The position numbers were made by a program, and so were the translations under genes. From Blastococcus carthaginiensis (GTDB lineage Bacteria > Actinomycetota > Actinomycetes > Mycobacteriales > Geodermatophilaceae): DNA of 64,000 nt. The stretch spans positions 1 through 64,000 of the forward strand of contig NZ_JASNFN010000012.1 in assembly GCF_030731085.1 (NCBI RefSeq). The letters run 5' to 3'. The notes under the pieces were generated by a model. It saw only the letters and a list, made by a program, of their open reading frames with translations. It did no database searches and was not told the origin of the DNA. This document shows, one piece after another, positions 8,596 through 17,507 of the stretch (its first letter is position 1; every line of letters starts with the position of its first letter).

Positions 8596-9008
8596 TCGCC
8601 CGGTTCCTCATCGACACCAGTGCGGCGGCCAGGATGCGGCTGGCTGCTGTGTCCGACCGACTGGAGCCCCTCATCACCGGGGGGCTGGTGGCTACCTGCG
8701 CCGGCCTGGATGCCGAGGCGCTCTACAGCACACGGAGCCCGGCGGAGTACGAGCAGGTGCGGGCCGACCGCCGTGAGGCGTACGAGTACCTGCCCACCGA
8801 CGATGGCCACTGGCAACGGGCATTCGACGCGCAGCGCTTCCTGGCTCGCACGGGGCGGCATCGAGCGGTGGGCATCATCGATCTGTTGACGGCGGTACTC
8901 GCGGCTGAGCACGGGATGACGATCGTGCACTACGACGCCGACTTCGAGATGGCTGCCGAGGTACTCGAGTTCGAGCACCGATGGGTCCTGCCGCGAGGAG
9001 CCGTGTAA
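8586..9008 (+). CDS. vapC: VapC toxin, PIN-domain ribonuclease
   Basis: A 140-residue PIN domain. Metal-binding acidic residues are Asp10 (FLIDTSAAA), Glu44 (LDAEALYS), Asp99 (GIIDLLTA) and Asp117/Asp119 (HYDADFE), a complete set. VapC enzymes cut RNA, often tRNA or rRNA, when freed from VapB. It starts GTG inside vapB; a second GTG at 8592 is possible. Repeat copy E begins 29 bases after its stop. Confidence 0.92.
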   Translation: MAVIARFLIDTSAAARMRLAAVSDRLEPLITGGLVATCAGLDAEALYSTRSPAEYEQVRADRREAYEYLPTDDGHWQRAFDAQRFLARTGRHRAVGIIDLLTAVLAAEHGMTIVHYDADFEMAAEVLEFEHRWVLPRGAV

Positions 9009-9036
9009 GGGGCTTCCCATCGGTGTGCATCAGCTG

Positions 9037-9072
9037 GTGTCCGAGGGGCGACACGGTACAAACGCACACGGC
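9037..9072 (+). repeat. Dispersed repeat, copy E
   Basis: GTGTCCGAGGGGCGACACGG then TACAAACGCACACGGC. The preceding GTGTGCATCAGCTG matches the flank of copy B, so the repeated unit can exceed 50 bases. Confidence 0.85.
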
Positions 9073-9167
9073 TTCCGTCGCCGAGACGGTGAGGGACAGC
9101 GGGCCTCCACCGACTGACAGCGTGTCAGAAGCCCTCGAACCTGCGCCGGCGAGGAGCTGTTCAGGAC

Positions 9168-10241
9168 CTACGGCTTCGCCTCGACCACCATGTTGAAGTC
9201 GTTCTCGGCAGCCCGGCGAACGGAGCTGTAGCCGGCTTCGGTCAACGCGTCTCGGAGCCGCGCCTCGCCGGCCTGTGCACCCAGCGCCAGGCCGACCGGC
9301 TGGGACAGGGAGTTCGGCGTGCAGAGGAAGGTCGACGCCGCGAAGCCGAGCGCTGCCATGGGCGCCGTGGCCAGCGTCGTAGCGAGGTCGTCGGCGGCCA
9401 ACGGCTCCACCAGCACCAGGGTGCCGTCGGGGGCGAGGGAACGGCGCGCGTGCGAGGCCGCCCCCACCGGGTCACCGAGGTCGTGGAAGGCGTCGAAGAA
9501 CGTGACGACGTCCACCCCGGTGTCCGGGTAACCCTGGCAGGAGTTGACCTCGAAGCGCACCCGGTTCGAGACCCCGGCCTCGGCGGCCCGCTTGGTGGCG
9601 GTCTCGACCGAGGGTCGGTGCACGTCGTACCCGACGAACTGCGAGTTCGGGTACGCCTCGGCCATCAGCAGGAGCGGAGCGCCGTGCCCACAGCCGACAT
9701 CGACCACCGTGGCGCCCGCCTCGAGCTTCTCGTGGACGCCGTCCAGCGCCGGGATCCACTCGCTCACCAGGCTGTTGCGGTAGCCGACGCGGAAGAATCG
9801 CTCCGTCGACTCGAAGGTGGCCGGATCCTGGTCGGCCCACGGGATGCCGGCACCGCTGCGGAACACCTCCACCAGCTGGTCGGTCCGGCGGTGCATGCCG
9901 CTGATCAGGGGGGCAGCACCGATCATCGCGGCCGGCGAGTCGTCCGAGGCCAGCACGGCGGCATGCTCGGGCGGCAGGGTGAAGGTCCCGTCGATCGGGT
10001 CGAACGTCACGAAGCCGACCGCCGCCTGCTGCGACAACCACTCGCGTACGTAGGGCTCGGCCGCTCCGGCCTCTCTGGCGAGCTGCGCGGGGGTGAGCGG
10101 CCCGCCCGCCGCCATCGCGGCATACAGGCCGGCCCGGTCGCCGACCACCATCATCGCGGTCGTCGCCCCGCCGGCCAGCACGGCGCCGACCTGCTGGGCG
10201 AACGCCCCGACCTTCTCCATGTCCGGTGCAGCGGTAGTCAT
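9168..10241 (-). CDS. SAM-dependent methyltransferase with N-terminal winged helix
   Basis: 357 residues. The N-terminal half is a small winged-helix/dimerisation domain (LTPAQLAREAGAAEPYVREW). The second half is a class I methyltransferase: motif I VVDVGCGHGAPLL, motif II around FVGYDVHRPSVE, and the later motif VTFFDAFHDLGDPV. This layout resembles a group of actinobacterial methyltransferases of unknown substrate. The gene is divergent from the large BTAD regulator across 88 bases, which suggests that regulator controls it. Confidence 0.85.
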   Translation of the reverse strand: MTTAAPDMEKVGAFAQQVGAVLAGGATTAMMVVGDRAGLYAAMAAGGPLTPAQLAREAGAAEPYVREWLSQQAAVGFVTFDPIDGTFTLPPEHAAVLASDDSPAAMIGAAPLISGMHRRTDQLVEVFRSGAGIPWADQDPATFESTERFFRVGYRNSLVSEWIPALDGVHEKLEAGATVVDVGCGHGAPLLLMAEAYPNSQFVGYDVHRPSVETATKRAAEAGVSNRVRFEVNSCQGYPDTGVDVVTFFDAFHDLGDPVGAASHARRSLAPDGTLVLVEPLAADDLATTLATAPMAALGFAASTFLCTPNSLSQPVGLALGAQAGEARLRDALTEAGYSSVRRAAENDFNMVVEAKP

Positions 10242-10329
10242 GGCTCCTCCTCTTCGGATCGATGCGGGCCAGCGTGGTCCCCGCAGGATTCACGGGGGTT
10301 TCACGCAGGAGTCGGGCACACTGGAGGAA

Positions 10330-13206
10330 ATGCCTGAGCTGCTGTTCGGCGTCCTCGGAGCGCTCGAGGTCCTGGTCGACGGGCAACCGCGGAACATCCC
10401 TCCGGGCCGTCGACGGGCCGCGCTGACGTGCCTGCTGGTACACGCCGGACAACCGGTCTCGGCGGACGCGCTCATCGAAGCGGTCTGGCGCGACGACCTG
10501 CCGCAGGTCCCGCCGAAAGCGCTCCGCACCATCCTTTCCCGGCTCCGCACGGTGCTGGGCCGCGACGCGATCGGGCGGGGGCCGGCCGGGTACCGGCTCA
10601 CCGGCGCGGCGGTCGACGCAGCGGAGTTCGAGGAGCTGGTCCAGCGAGCCAAGACGGCCGAGCCGCAACTGGCCGGCGAGGTGCTCGGCCGCGCCCTGGC
10701 ACTGTGGCGGGGGCCGGCGTACGGGGAGTACGCCGACGCGCCCTTCGCCACCGCCGCCGCTCATCGTCTGGAGCAGATGCGCAGGGACGCTGTCGAGACG
10801 CGCGCGGCAGCGCTCATCCGGGCCGGAGAGCCGGGTGCGGCCGCGGTGGTGCTGGAGGAGATGCTGGCCGAGCAGCCGTTCCGGGAGCATGCGGTGGAGC
10901 TGCTGGTGACGGCGCTGTACCACGGGGGCCGGCAGGCTGCGGCACTGGAACGGCTGCGGTCCTATCGGGCCCTGCTCGGTGCGGAGCTGGGACTGGACCC
11001 CTCGCCGGACCTGGTCGCCCTGGAGGGCCGAATCCTCGGGCATGCCTTGGAGCCGGTCCGGTGGGACACCTCCGGGGTGCCGGCGTGGCTGGACACCTCG
11101 ACCGCGTTCGTGGGCCGGGAGGACGAGCTGGCCGATCTGGTCACCGCCGTCGCAGGGAACCGGGTCACCGTGGTCACAGGCCCCGGCGGAGTCGGCAAGT
11201 CCCGGCTCGCGGCCGAGGCGCTCGCCGGCCTGCACGACCGGCTGGGTCTCACGGTTGCGGTGATCGAGCTGGCGCCGGTCGTCCCTGGGCGGGTCACGAC
11301 GACGGTGGCCGACGTGCTCGGGCTGCGGCCGGGAACCGACTCCGGGACGCACTCGGTTCTCGACGACCTCGTGGAGTACCTCAGCGCCGTGCCGCACCTG
11401 CTGGTGCTCGACAATTGCGAGCACGTGAACGGCGAGGTCGTGCCGCTGGTCTCCGTCATCGCCCAGCGGTGCCGAGACGTGCGGGTGCTGGTCACGAGTC
11501 GGCGGCGGCTCGGGCTCGCCTCGGAGCTGGTCCTGCCGCTCGGTCCGCTGCGGGTGCCCGACCCGGACACCGCCGTCGGCAGCCAGGGCTCTGCAGCCTC
11601 CGTCCGGCTGTTCGGCGACCGGGTCCGCCGGCTGCGCCCGACCTTCGCCGTGACCGCCGACAACATCGTGGAGGTCGCGGAGTTGTGCCGGCGCTGCGAC
11701 GGGCTCCCGCTGGCCCTCGAGCTCGCGGCGTCCCGCACCGCGACCTCCGGTGTCAGCGGCGTGCTCGCGCGGCTCCCGACCGACGTCGTCAAGAAGTCCG
11801 GTGGGCTGTCGGCGGTGGTGGCCTGGTCCTACCAGCTGCTCCAGCCCGGTCAACAGGCACTGCTCGACCATCTGTCCGTCTTCGCCGGCGACTTCTCGGC
11901 GGACGCGGTCGTGGGCCTGATGGCGCACGTGCCCGGGTGGTCCGGCGACGTGGACCCGGTCCTCGCCGAGTTGATCGAGTCCTCACTGGTCATCCACCAC
12001 GAGACCAGCAGCGGGTCGCGCTATCGGCTGTTGGAGATGGTCCGGGCCTTCGCCGCGCGCCGTCTCGAGGAGTCGGGTCGTCGGTCAGAGGCCGGGTCGG
12101 CGCACGGCGCGTGGGTGCGCGACGTGGTCGCCCAGATCCGGCACGACTGGTCTCGAGTCGACGGTGCCGTGGTGGCGGCTCGGTTGACCGCCTGCAGCAC
12201 CGAGGTCGAGAGCGCCCTGCGGCGAGCCCTGGATGCGGGGGAACTCGTGCTTGCCTCGGAGATCGCGCACGCCGTGGCCCGCTGTCTGCACTGGACGCCC
12301 AGCCTGGAGCTGCGGGACCTGATGATCGAGGTGGGGGAGCGGGGGGCAGCAGACCCCACCCCGGACGTGGCCGCCGGGATTGCGACCGCTGCGTTCTCGA
12401 TCGGCGAGCGGGGCGATCCCGCGCGCGCGCGGGCGCTCGGAACCACCGCGCTGGCGGTGTCCCAGGACGCCGATTCCGCGGCCACGGCGCAATTGGCCCT
12501 CGCCGTGGCCGCGATGTATGCCGGGGACCTCGCCGACTCCGGTCGGTGGTTCCGAAGCCTGGCAGCCATTCCCGCGCTGACCGGGGAGGCGAACGCCTCG
12601 CTGGCGTTGATCGCGTGCTACTCGGACGAATTGGTCGCCGCACGGGAGCACGCCGAGATCGCGCTCGCCGCCGGCCCCTCGGGCAGCGACGCGTCGTGTG
12701 CCTTCGCCCGGTATGCCGCCGGCGAGGTCGAGGCCCGGACCGACCCCTCACGCGGCGCAGCACTGCTGGGGGAGGCGTCGGCGGAGGCTGACCGCGTGGA
12801 CGCGGAGCAGGTCGGCCGGGTGTCTCGCATCGCGCTGTTCGCCCTGCTGGTGCGCGGCGGTCGGCACGACGACGCGATCGTCCTGGGAGTGGACCTCTTC
12901 GCGCATCTGCGCCGGTTGGGCGCTTGGACCCAGGTGTGGACCCTGCTACGGATTCTCGCGGAGCTGCTGACCGAGAGGGGGCGGTGGGCCGACGCGGCGT
13001 TCTGCCTCGGGGCGGCGCAGGGCGCGGTCGCTGCGCCGTCGCCCATCGGCCAGGACGTCGAGCGGTACCTCGTGCTCGAGGCCACTCTGTCCGAACGCCT
13101 GGGCGCCCACGTGCTGGAACAGATCCGGATAATGGCTACGGCGACGCCGCGGGCACGGGTTCTGACTCGGGCCGAACGGGCCCTGTCCGAGCTCCAGGGC
13201 AGATAG
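10330..13206 (+). CDS. Large AfsR/SARP-type (BTAD) ATPase regulator
   Basis: About 958 residues. The order is an OmpR-like winged helix (LLFGVLGALEVLVDG to LRTILSRLRTVLG), a bacterial activation domain (to about residue 245), an NTPase domain with Walker A GPGGVGKS at 284-291 and Walker B LLVLDNCEH near 358-365, and a long TPR-like helical C-terminus. Such proteins usually activate nearby genes on a metabolic signal; the divergent methyltransferase is the likely target. Only this ATG fits the family start, yet its GGAGG lies just two bases upstream, so translation may be weak or leaderless. Confidence 0.88.
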   Translation: MPELLFGVLGALEVLVDGQPRNIPPGRRRAALTCLLVHAGQPVSADALIEAVWRDDLPQVPPKALRTILSRLRTVLGRDAIGRGPAGYRLTGAAVDAAEFEELVQRAKTAEPQLAGEVLGRALALWRGPAYGEYADAPFATAAAHRLEQMRRDAVETRAAALIRAGEPGAAAVVLEEMLAEQPFREHAVELLVTALYHGGRQAAALERLRSYRALLGAELGLDPSPDLVALEGRILGHALEPVRWDTSGVPAWLDTSTAFVGREDELADLVTAVAGNRVTVVTGPGGVGKSRLAAEALAGLHDRLGLTVAVIELAPVVPGRVTTTVADVLGLRPGTDSGTHSVLDDLVEYLSAVPHLLVLDNCEHVNGEVVPLVSVIAQRCRDVRVLVTSRRRLGLASELVLPLGPLRVPDPDTAVGSQGSAASVRLFGDRVRRLRPTFAVTADNIVEVAELCRRCDGLPLALELAASRTATSGVSGVLARLPTDVVKKSGGLSAVVAWSYQLLQPGQQALLDHLSVFAGDFSADAVVGLMAHVPGWSGDVDPVLAELIESSLVIHHETSSGSRYRLLEMVRAFAARRLEESGRRSEAGSAHGAWVRDVVAQIRHDWSRVDGAVVAARLTACSTEVESALRRALDAGELVLASEIAHAVARCLHWTPSLELRDLMIEVGERGAADPTPDVAAGIATAAFSIGERGDPARARALGTTALAVSQDADSAATAQLALAVAAMYAGDLADSGRWFRSLAAIPALTGEANASLALIACYSDELVAAREHAEIALAAGPSGSDASCAFARYAAGEVEARTDPSRGAALLGEASAEADRVDAEQVGRVSRIALFALLVRGGRHDDAIVLGVDLFAHLRRLGAWTQVWTLLRILAELLTERGRWADAAFCLGAAQGAVAAPSPIGQDVERYLVLEATLSERLGAHVLEQIRIMATATPRARVLTRAERALSELQGR

Positions 13207-13650
13207 GGAGATGCCGTTGGGTTGGTCGTCAGGCTACGTCGCCGTTGGCTGCGAGTCGGCGGAGTCGGTCGGCGTCTCCGGCGGGGCGTTCAAGCGCGTC
13301 TCCGGCGGGAACGCGTCGACTGGACGTGGGCACTCTTTATGGAAGACGGTGAGAAACGCGACGTAGTACGCGTCGGCTCTGTCGGCGTCGATGAGGATCG
13401 TTTCGACGACGGGGTCGAGGCTCCTGTGCTGCTCCGCGCCGTGCGAAGTGCAGGGGGCGACCGCCTCTGACCGCCGCACGGAGTCACGGCGGGCGGTGTG
13501 CCTATTGCTGTGCCCGAGGGGCGACACGCCACACACGCACACGCCTCGTTCCACAGGGCCAGGAGCTTCCCTGACGACCTTCATCCCGGCACCCGACCTG
13601 TGAGACCGACGGCTGCGGACAGCCTGCTACGGCGAGCCTGCCCTCGGGTC
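13207..13650. other. 444-base stretch with no firm gene
   Basis: One minus frame (13234-13584) contains a stretch that reads like protein, EQHRSLDPVVETILIDADRA followed by DAYYVAFLTVFHKECPRP. Its N-terminal part is merely the repeat copy F read through, and no ribosome site is seen. It may be the remains of a small gene. Confidence 0.3.
13508..13545 (+). repeat. Dispersed repeat, copy F
   Basis: CTGTGCCCGAGGGGCGACAC followed by GCCACACACGCACACGCC. The preceding bases (GTGTGCCTATTG) recall the flanks of copies B and E, and TTGCTGTG recalls copy G. Confidence 0.8.
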
Positions 13651-16416
13651 TCAGGGCATCGCCGGAAGTTGAAGCAGTTCGAGCAGCCGATGCGGCCGCA
13701 GTCCGACCGCGCCGCTGGCCGGATCGACGTGCGGAAAGCTGGCGATCAGCCGGGACAGCTCGTCGCGGCGGGTGGGGTCGGCAGCCGCCTCCTGCGGGGT
13801 GCGGCCGCCGAGCGCCGGTACGGGCTCCCTGCACCACGCGCGCTCCTGCTCGTCCAGCCACTCGAGCAGGATCTCGTTGGGCACCGTGGGCGACTCGGAG
13901 GCGGGGCGCGCGATCGCTGCCGACTCGATCGGGCCACGCTCGTCGAGGACCAGCCGAGCGGCAGGGAGGTCGGAGCGGATGTCGGCCAGGCAGGCGTCGA
14001 GCCGGGCGGCGGACATCGTCCGCACGGTGAGCGTGTCGTCCTGCAGGCGAAGCCAGGCCAGGACGGTGCGCGAAGCGGCTGTGGCCGCACCCTTCTCCGG
14101 CGCCGCGAACGACAGCCAGCCGTCGTCGTCCCGCTCGTAGCGGTGGTCGAGCACGCTGCGTGCGGAAGACGGGTCGGAGACGCGTAACTCCGCGCGACAG
14201 TCCAGTAGGGGCTCGCCGTCGGTGGTGACGAGCCGCGGCGGTCGGCGCAGGTCGGCGACGTACTCGAGCAGCGCAGGCCCGTCGTGCTGGTCCAGTAGTT
14301 CGAGCAGCGCCGCCTCGGTGCCGGGCGCCACCGGGAAGAGGCCGCCGACGAACTGGTGCGTCTCGCCGTCGGGAACGATGCGGGCGCACACCAGCGTCCC
14401 GCTGCGGGCGGTGCGGCTGAAGGTCCGCTCCCGGACGTCGAGACGGTCACCGGTCCGGAGGTCCCGAACGGTGAGACCACGGCCGGGGACGACGTCGAGC
14501 ACCTCGCAGACCGTCCGCTCGACCAGGGCCCACGAGGCGGCCAGCAGCGCCTCGTCGTCCGGCAGCAGCGGCCCTCGATCGGCGAGGAATCGCTGCCACC
14601 AGCCGCCCTCGTGCAGCACGGTGTCGGACACCAGCGGGTCGTCCAGCGCGTCGTCGATCGCGTCGTCGATCGCGTCGTCGATCGCGTCGTCGTCGGCGGA
14701 GACGAGGGCGAGCGCATGCTGGAACACGACCGACCGCACGTCGCCCCCGCGCCGCTCCAGATAGGCCACCGCCTTCCGGGACAGCCAGCCGACCCGGTCG
14801 GGCAGCGAAGGCTGCTCCGGGCGGTTCAGATGACACACCTTGTACTTGCGTCCCGATCCGCACCAGCACGGCTCGTTGCGACCGAGTGACCGCTCCACCG
14901 GCGCTTCCGCGAACCGCTCCAGAACGGCCAGGTCCGGGCTGTCCTGCCGGGAGAATCCCAGCCGGCGCAGTCGTGCGACCGCAGCGACGGCGTTCCCGCG
15001 GTCGGACTCGTACCACGCAAGCCGATTCTCGGCGGCCGGCCAGCCGGGATCGGCACGGACGGCGGACCGGAGCTGCGTCTCCGCGTCCTGAGCGGCACCC
15101 AGCCGCTCTGCCGCCGCGGCGGCCAACCAGTGCGCGACCGCCTGCTCCGCGGGTCGCGAGGTCAGCGCGAGCAGGCGGTCGGCGTGTGCAGCGAGTCGAG
15201 CCGCCCGGTCCGGATCGTCGGACGTTCCGAGGAGCTCGTCGACGACGACCTCGAGGACGGGCAGCGAGTACAGGTCCCGCAGCACCTCGTGCGCCGCCGT
15301 CCGATCGGGGATGCCTTCGTCGAGCAGCTCGAGCGCCCGCCCCGCGGCGGCCACCTCCGGTCCGGCGCCGAGCCAGTGGATGATGCGGTAGTGCCGGTCG
15401 GCGATGGCCGCCTGGTGCCACACGGACTCCTCGTGGGCGAAGCTGGCCCCGCGCAGCTCCAGGCCCGCCGCGACGGCGAGCTCGGTGAGCGGGGGCGCGG
15501 GCTGAGCGAACGCACCCCGGTCGCGGACCAGCGTGGCGAGCAGCAGGTCCTCAGCGGTGACCGGCAGCCAGGGCTCCCCGACCTCGGTGTCGTAGGCGGC
15601 GCGCACCGTGCTGACCAGCTCGTCGGCGGCAGGTGGCTCGGAACCGAGAGCCGCGAGTTCGAGCTCGCCGTCCGCCTGCGCTCGGACGGTGAGCAGCGAG
15701 CCGGCCGGAAACGGGGCGAGCCAGTCGCGGGGGCCGAGCCACCGTGGCAACCCGTCGTCCCCCATGTAGTCGTGGATGGCCTCGCCGCGGTGCTGCAGTC
15801 CCGTACGTGCGAAGCCGGGCAGGTCGACGGCGAGCAGCACACCCGACTCCCTCTCGTCGTCGGTGAGCCGATGGGTGAGGACGACACCGTCGAGGAGTGA
15901 AGGCACGTGCACCAGCAGGTCCGGCGCGACGATGGCAACCGGGCTCTCGTCGTCCCGCAACAGCCCGTCGGTGACCCGGTCGAGAAGCTGTTCGACCAGC
16001 GGGTCGTGGAGGGTTGCGCCGAGTTGCTCGATCACCAGCCGGTCGACGTCGTCCGCATCGACCGGCTGCCGCTCCCGGACGACGTCGACGACGTGCTGCT
16101 CGATCTCCTCGCCGGTAGGAACCGGCAGTCGGGCGAGCGCCGCGAGATAGCCCTCCCGATCGAGGCCGATCTCGGCGTCGGCGCTCGACCCCAGGAACGC
16201 GGTCAGCGCCAGGCGGAGCTGCCGGTGGACGGTCGCCTGGTCCAGGCCAGCGTCGAGCAGCCGGCGGGCGGTCCGCCACACCTCGGCGGGGTCGTCATCG
16301 GTGATCTGGCGCGCGAGCATCTCGCCGATCAACGCGCGGACCGCTTCTGGCGCAGCAGGTCCGTGTGATCCGGCGTCGTCTGCGGCCGCCAGGAAACCTG
16401 CTCGGGCGTCGTCCAT
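13651..16416 (-). CDS. Large SEC-C motif protein, unknown function
   Basis: 921 residues. Near residues 513-530 it carries a SEC-C zinc motif, GRNEPCWCGSGRKYKVCH, the metal-binding motif also found at the SecA C-terminus and in many stand-alone proteins. The rest is soluble, acidic and helical; a TPR-like stretch precedes the motif (AVAHWLAAAAAERLGAAQDA). Just after the motif comes a run of DDAI repeats encoded by a 12-base DNA repeat. The frame is open to 16665, but the residues before the ATG at 16416 are not protein-like. No partner gene is apparent. Confidence 0.8.
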   Translation of the reverse strand: MDDARAGFLAAADDAGSHGPAAPEAVRALIGEMLARQITDDDPAEVWRTARRLLDAGLDQATVHRQLRLALTAFLGSSADAEIGLDREGYLAALARLPVPTGEEIEQHVVDVVRERQPVDADDVDRLVIEQLGATLHDPLVEQLLDRVTDGLLRDDESPVAIVAPDLLVHVPSLLDGVVLTHRLTDDERESGVLLAVDLPGFARTGLQHRGEAIHDYMGDDGLPRWLGPRDWLAPFPAGSLLTVRAQADGELELAALGSEPPAADELVSTVRAAYDTEVGEPWLPVTAEDLLLATLVRDRGAFAQPAPPLTELAVAAGLELRGASFAHEESVWHQAAIADRHYRIIHWLGAGPEVAAAGRALELLDEGIPDRTAAHEVLRDLYSLPVLEVVVDELLGTSDDPDRAARLAAHADRLLALTSRPAEQAVAHWLAAAAAERLGAAQDAETQLRSAVRADPGWPAAENRLAWYESDRGNAVAAVARLRRLGFSRQDSPDLAVLERFAEAPVERSLGRNEPCWCGSGRKYKVCHLNRPEQPSLPDRVGWLSRKAVAYLERRGGDVRSVVFQHALALVSADDDAIDDAIDDAIDDALDDPLVSDTVLHEGGWWQRFLADRGPLLPDDEALLAASWALVERTVCEVLDVVPGRGLTVRDLRTGDRLDVRERTFSRTARSGTLVCARIVPDGETHQFVGGLFPVAPGTEAALLELLDQHDGPALLEYVADLRRPPRLVTTDGEPLLDCRAELRVSDPSSARSVLDHRYERDDDGWLSFAAPEKGAATAASRTVLAWLRLQDDTLTVRTMSAARLDACLADIRSDLPAARLVLDERGPIESAAIARPASESPTVPNEILLEWLDEQERAWCREPVPALGGRTPQEAAADPTRRDELSRLIASFPHVDPASGAVGLRPHRLLELLQLPAMP
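14642..14701 (-). repeat. In-frame 12-base tandem repeat (DDAI)
   Basis: GTCGTCGATCGC repeats about four times on the + strand and encodes DDAIDDAIDDAIDDALDD in the SEC-C protein. The period is a multiple of three, so copy-number change would lengthen or shorten an acidic linker without a frameshift. Confidence 0.75.
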
Positions 16417-16513
16417 CGCAGGAATGTTAGGCGGCTGGCGCAGGTGGCCAGCAGAACTCTCGCATGGACGCCACGTCGCGGTGTGGGGACCACAAGAATG
16501 GTAGCGTCGTGGC

Positions 16514-16747
16514 ATGCGGACGACCATCGACAAGGCAGGACGTCTGGTCATCCCCAAGGAACTGCGCGAACGCGTCGGCCTGGGTCCGGGGGAGGTCGAC
16601 GTCCGCGTCGAGGGGGCGACGTTGCGGGTGGAACCTCTGGCCAGCGATCGGCTGACCGAGCGCAACGGGCGACTGACGGTGCCGCCGAGCGGTGATGCGC
16701 TCGACGACGATCGGGTCCAGTCCCTGCGCGATGTCGACCAGCGGTAG
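16514..16747 (+). CDS. vapB: AbrB/SpoVT-type antitoxin
   Basis: 77 residues with a swapped-hairpin DNA-binding domain (TTIDKAGRLVIPKELRERVG, then VRVEGATLRVEP) and a C-terminal tail for toxin binding. The start ATG has no Shine-Dalgarno sequence, but TAGCGT (16502-16507) lies exactly six bases upstream, as for a leaderless transcript. It overlaps the toxin frame. Confidence 0.88.
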   Translation: MRTTIDKAGRLVIPKELRERVGLGPGEVDVRVEGATLRVEPLASDRLTERNGRLTVPPSGDALDDDRVQSLRDVDQR

Positions 16748-17159
16748 CTCCGTGCCCGACCTCCTCGACACCAGTGCCGCGGTCGCCTTCCTCGTCCAGG
16801 ACCACGAGCATCACGAGGCGACCTTCACTGCGCTGGCCGATCGGGAACTCGGCTTGGCCGGCCACGCGGCGTTCGAGACCTTCTCGGTCCTGACCCGCCT
16901 GCCGTCGGCTTCCCGACTCGTCCCAGGGGCCGCGCACCGGCTGTTGGCGACCAACTTCACGCACAGTCGCTTCTTGAGCAGCGAGCGGACCGCCGCCTTG
17001 CTCGCGATTGTGGCCGACCACCGCATCGCCGGCGGTTCGGTCTACGACGCGCTGGTCGGGGCCACGGCCGCCGAACACGGGCTCACGCTGATCAGCCGCG
17101 ACCGCCGTGCACTCGACACCTACCGCGCACTGAACGTGTCGGTCGAAATGATCGATTGA
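16731..17159 (+). CDS. vapC: VapC toxin, PIN-domain ribonuclease
   Basis: 142 residues. The PIN acidic residues lie in DLLDTSAAV (Asp13), HAAFETFSVL, GGSVYDALVGA and ISRDRRALDT. The ATG at 16731 overlaps the antitoxin end by 17 bases. A GTG at 16752, just past the antitoxin stop, gives a more typical short N-terminus and is equally possible. Repeat copy G lies 170 bases downstream. Confidence 0.88.
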   Translation: MSTSGSSVPDLLDTSAAVAFLVQDHEHHEATFTALADRELGLAGHAAFETFSVLTRLPSASRLVPGAAHRLLATNFTHSRFLSSERTAALLAIVADHRIAGGSVYDALVGATAAEHGLTLISRDRRALDTYRALNVSVEMID

Positions 17160-17296
17160 GCCGGATCGATATCGGCTCAGCTGGCCCCTTGCCCATGAGG
17201 CGACGACCAACGGGCGTCGGAGAAGTAAGGCCAGCCGGCCGGCCGATGTGGCACTGGAGGCATCGAGCGAACGTGCCGACGTGAGAAGCAGGAGAA

Positions 17297-17326
17297 CCCC
17301 CACGGTCGTGACCGCGGGGGCTCTTT
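17297..17326 (+). terminator. Rho-independent-type hairpin before repeat copy G
   Basis: CCCCC-A-CGGT pairs with ACCG-C-GGGGG across one mismatch, followed by CTCTTT. It is suitably placed to end the vapBC transcript. Its layout, CCCCACGG stem then a T-run then the repeat, mirrors the hairpin before copy C. Confidence 0.6.
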
Positions 17327-17329
17327 GCT

Positions 17330-17364
17330 GTGTCCGAGGGGCGACACGCTACATACGCACACGG
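17330..17364 (+). repeat. Dispersed repeat, copy G
   Basis: GTGTCCGAGGGGCGACACGC then TACATACGCACACGGC (first G at 17330). This is the rightmost copy found by eye; none was seen in the remaining 46 kb. Confidence 0.85.
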
Positions 17365-17507
17365 CTACGGCCGTGACCGCCGCTGGGCTTGCGGCTCGGC
17401 CCAGCGGCTCCAGGTGCGTCTCCTACAAGCAGTCGTGTCCCGGACAGTCATCGACGATCGCGGCGGACGGGTTCGAGATGCTTCGCCGCTTCGGTGTCCG
17501 AGCTGGG

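Noticed and set aside
1979..17364. CRISPR array
   Set aside because: Repeats are kilobases apart with genes between them, and no cas genes are present.
1979..17364. Remnant tRNA genes at the repeat copies
   Set aside because: Only the last 18 or so bases resemble tRNA-Leu; no acceptor 5' half, D arm or anticodon arm could be drawn upstream of any copy.
9000..17400. Minus-strand mini-ORFs beginning CVCTVSPLGH or CVCSVSPLGH
   Set aside because: They are just the dispersed repeat translated; no ribosome sites and no conserved continuation after the repeat.
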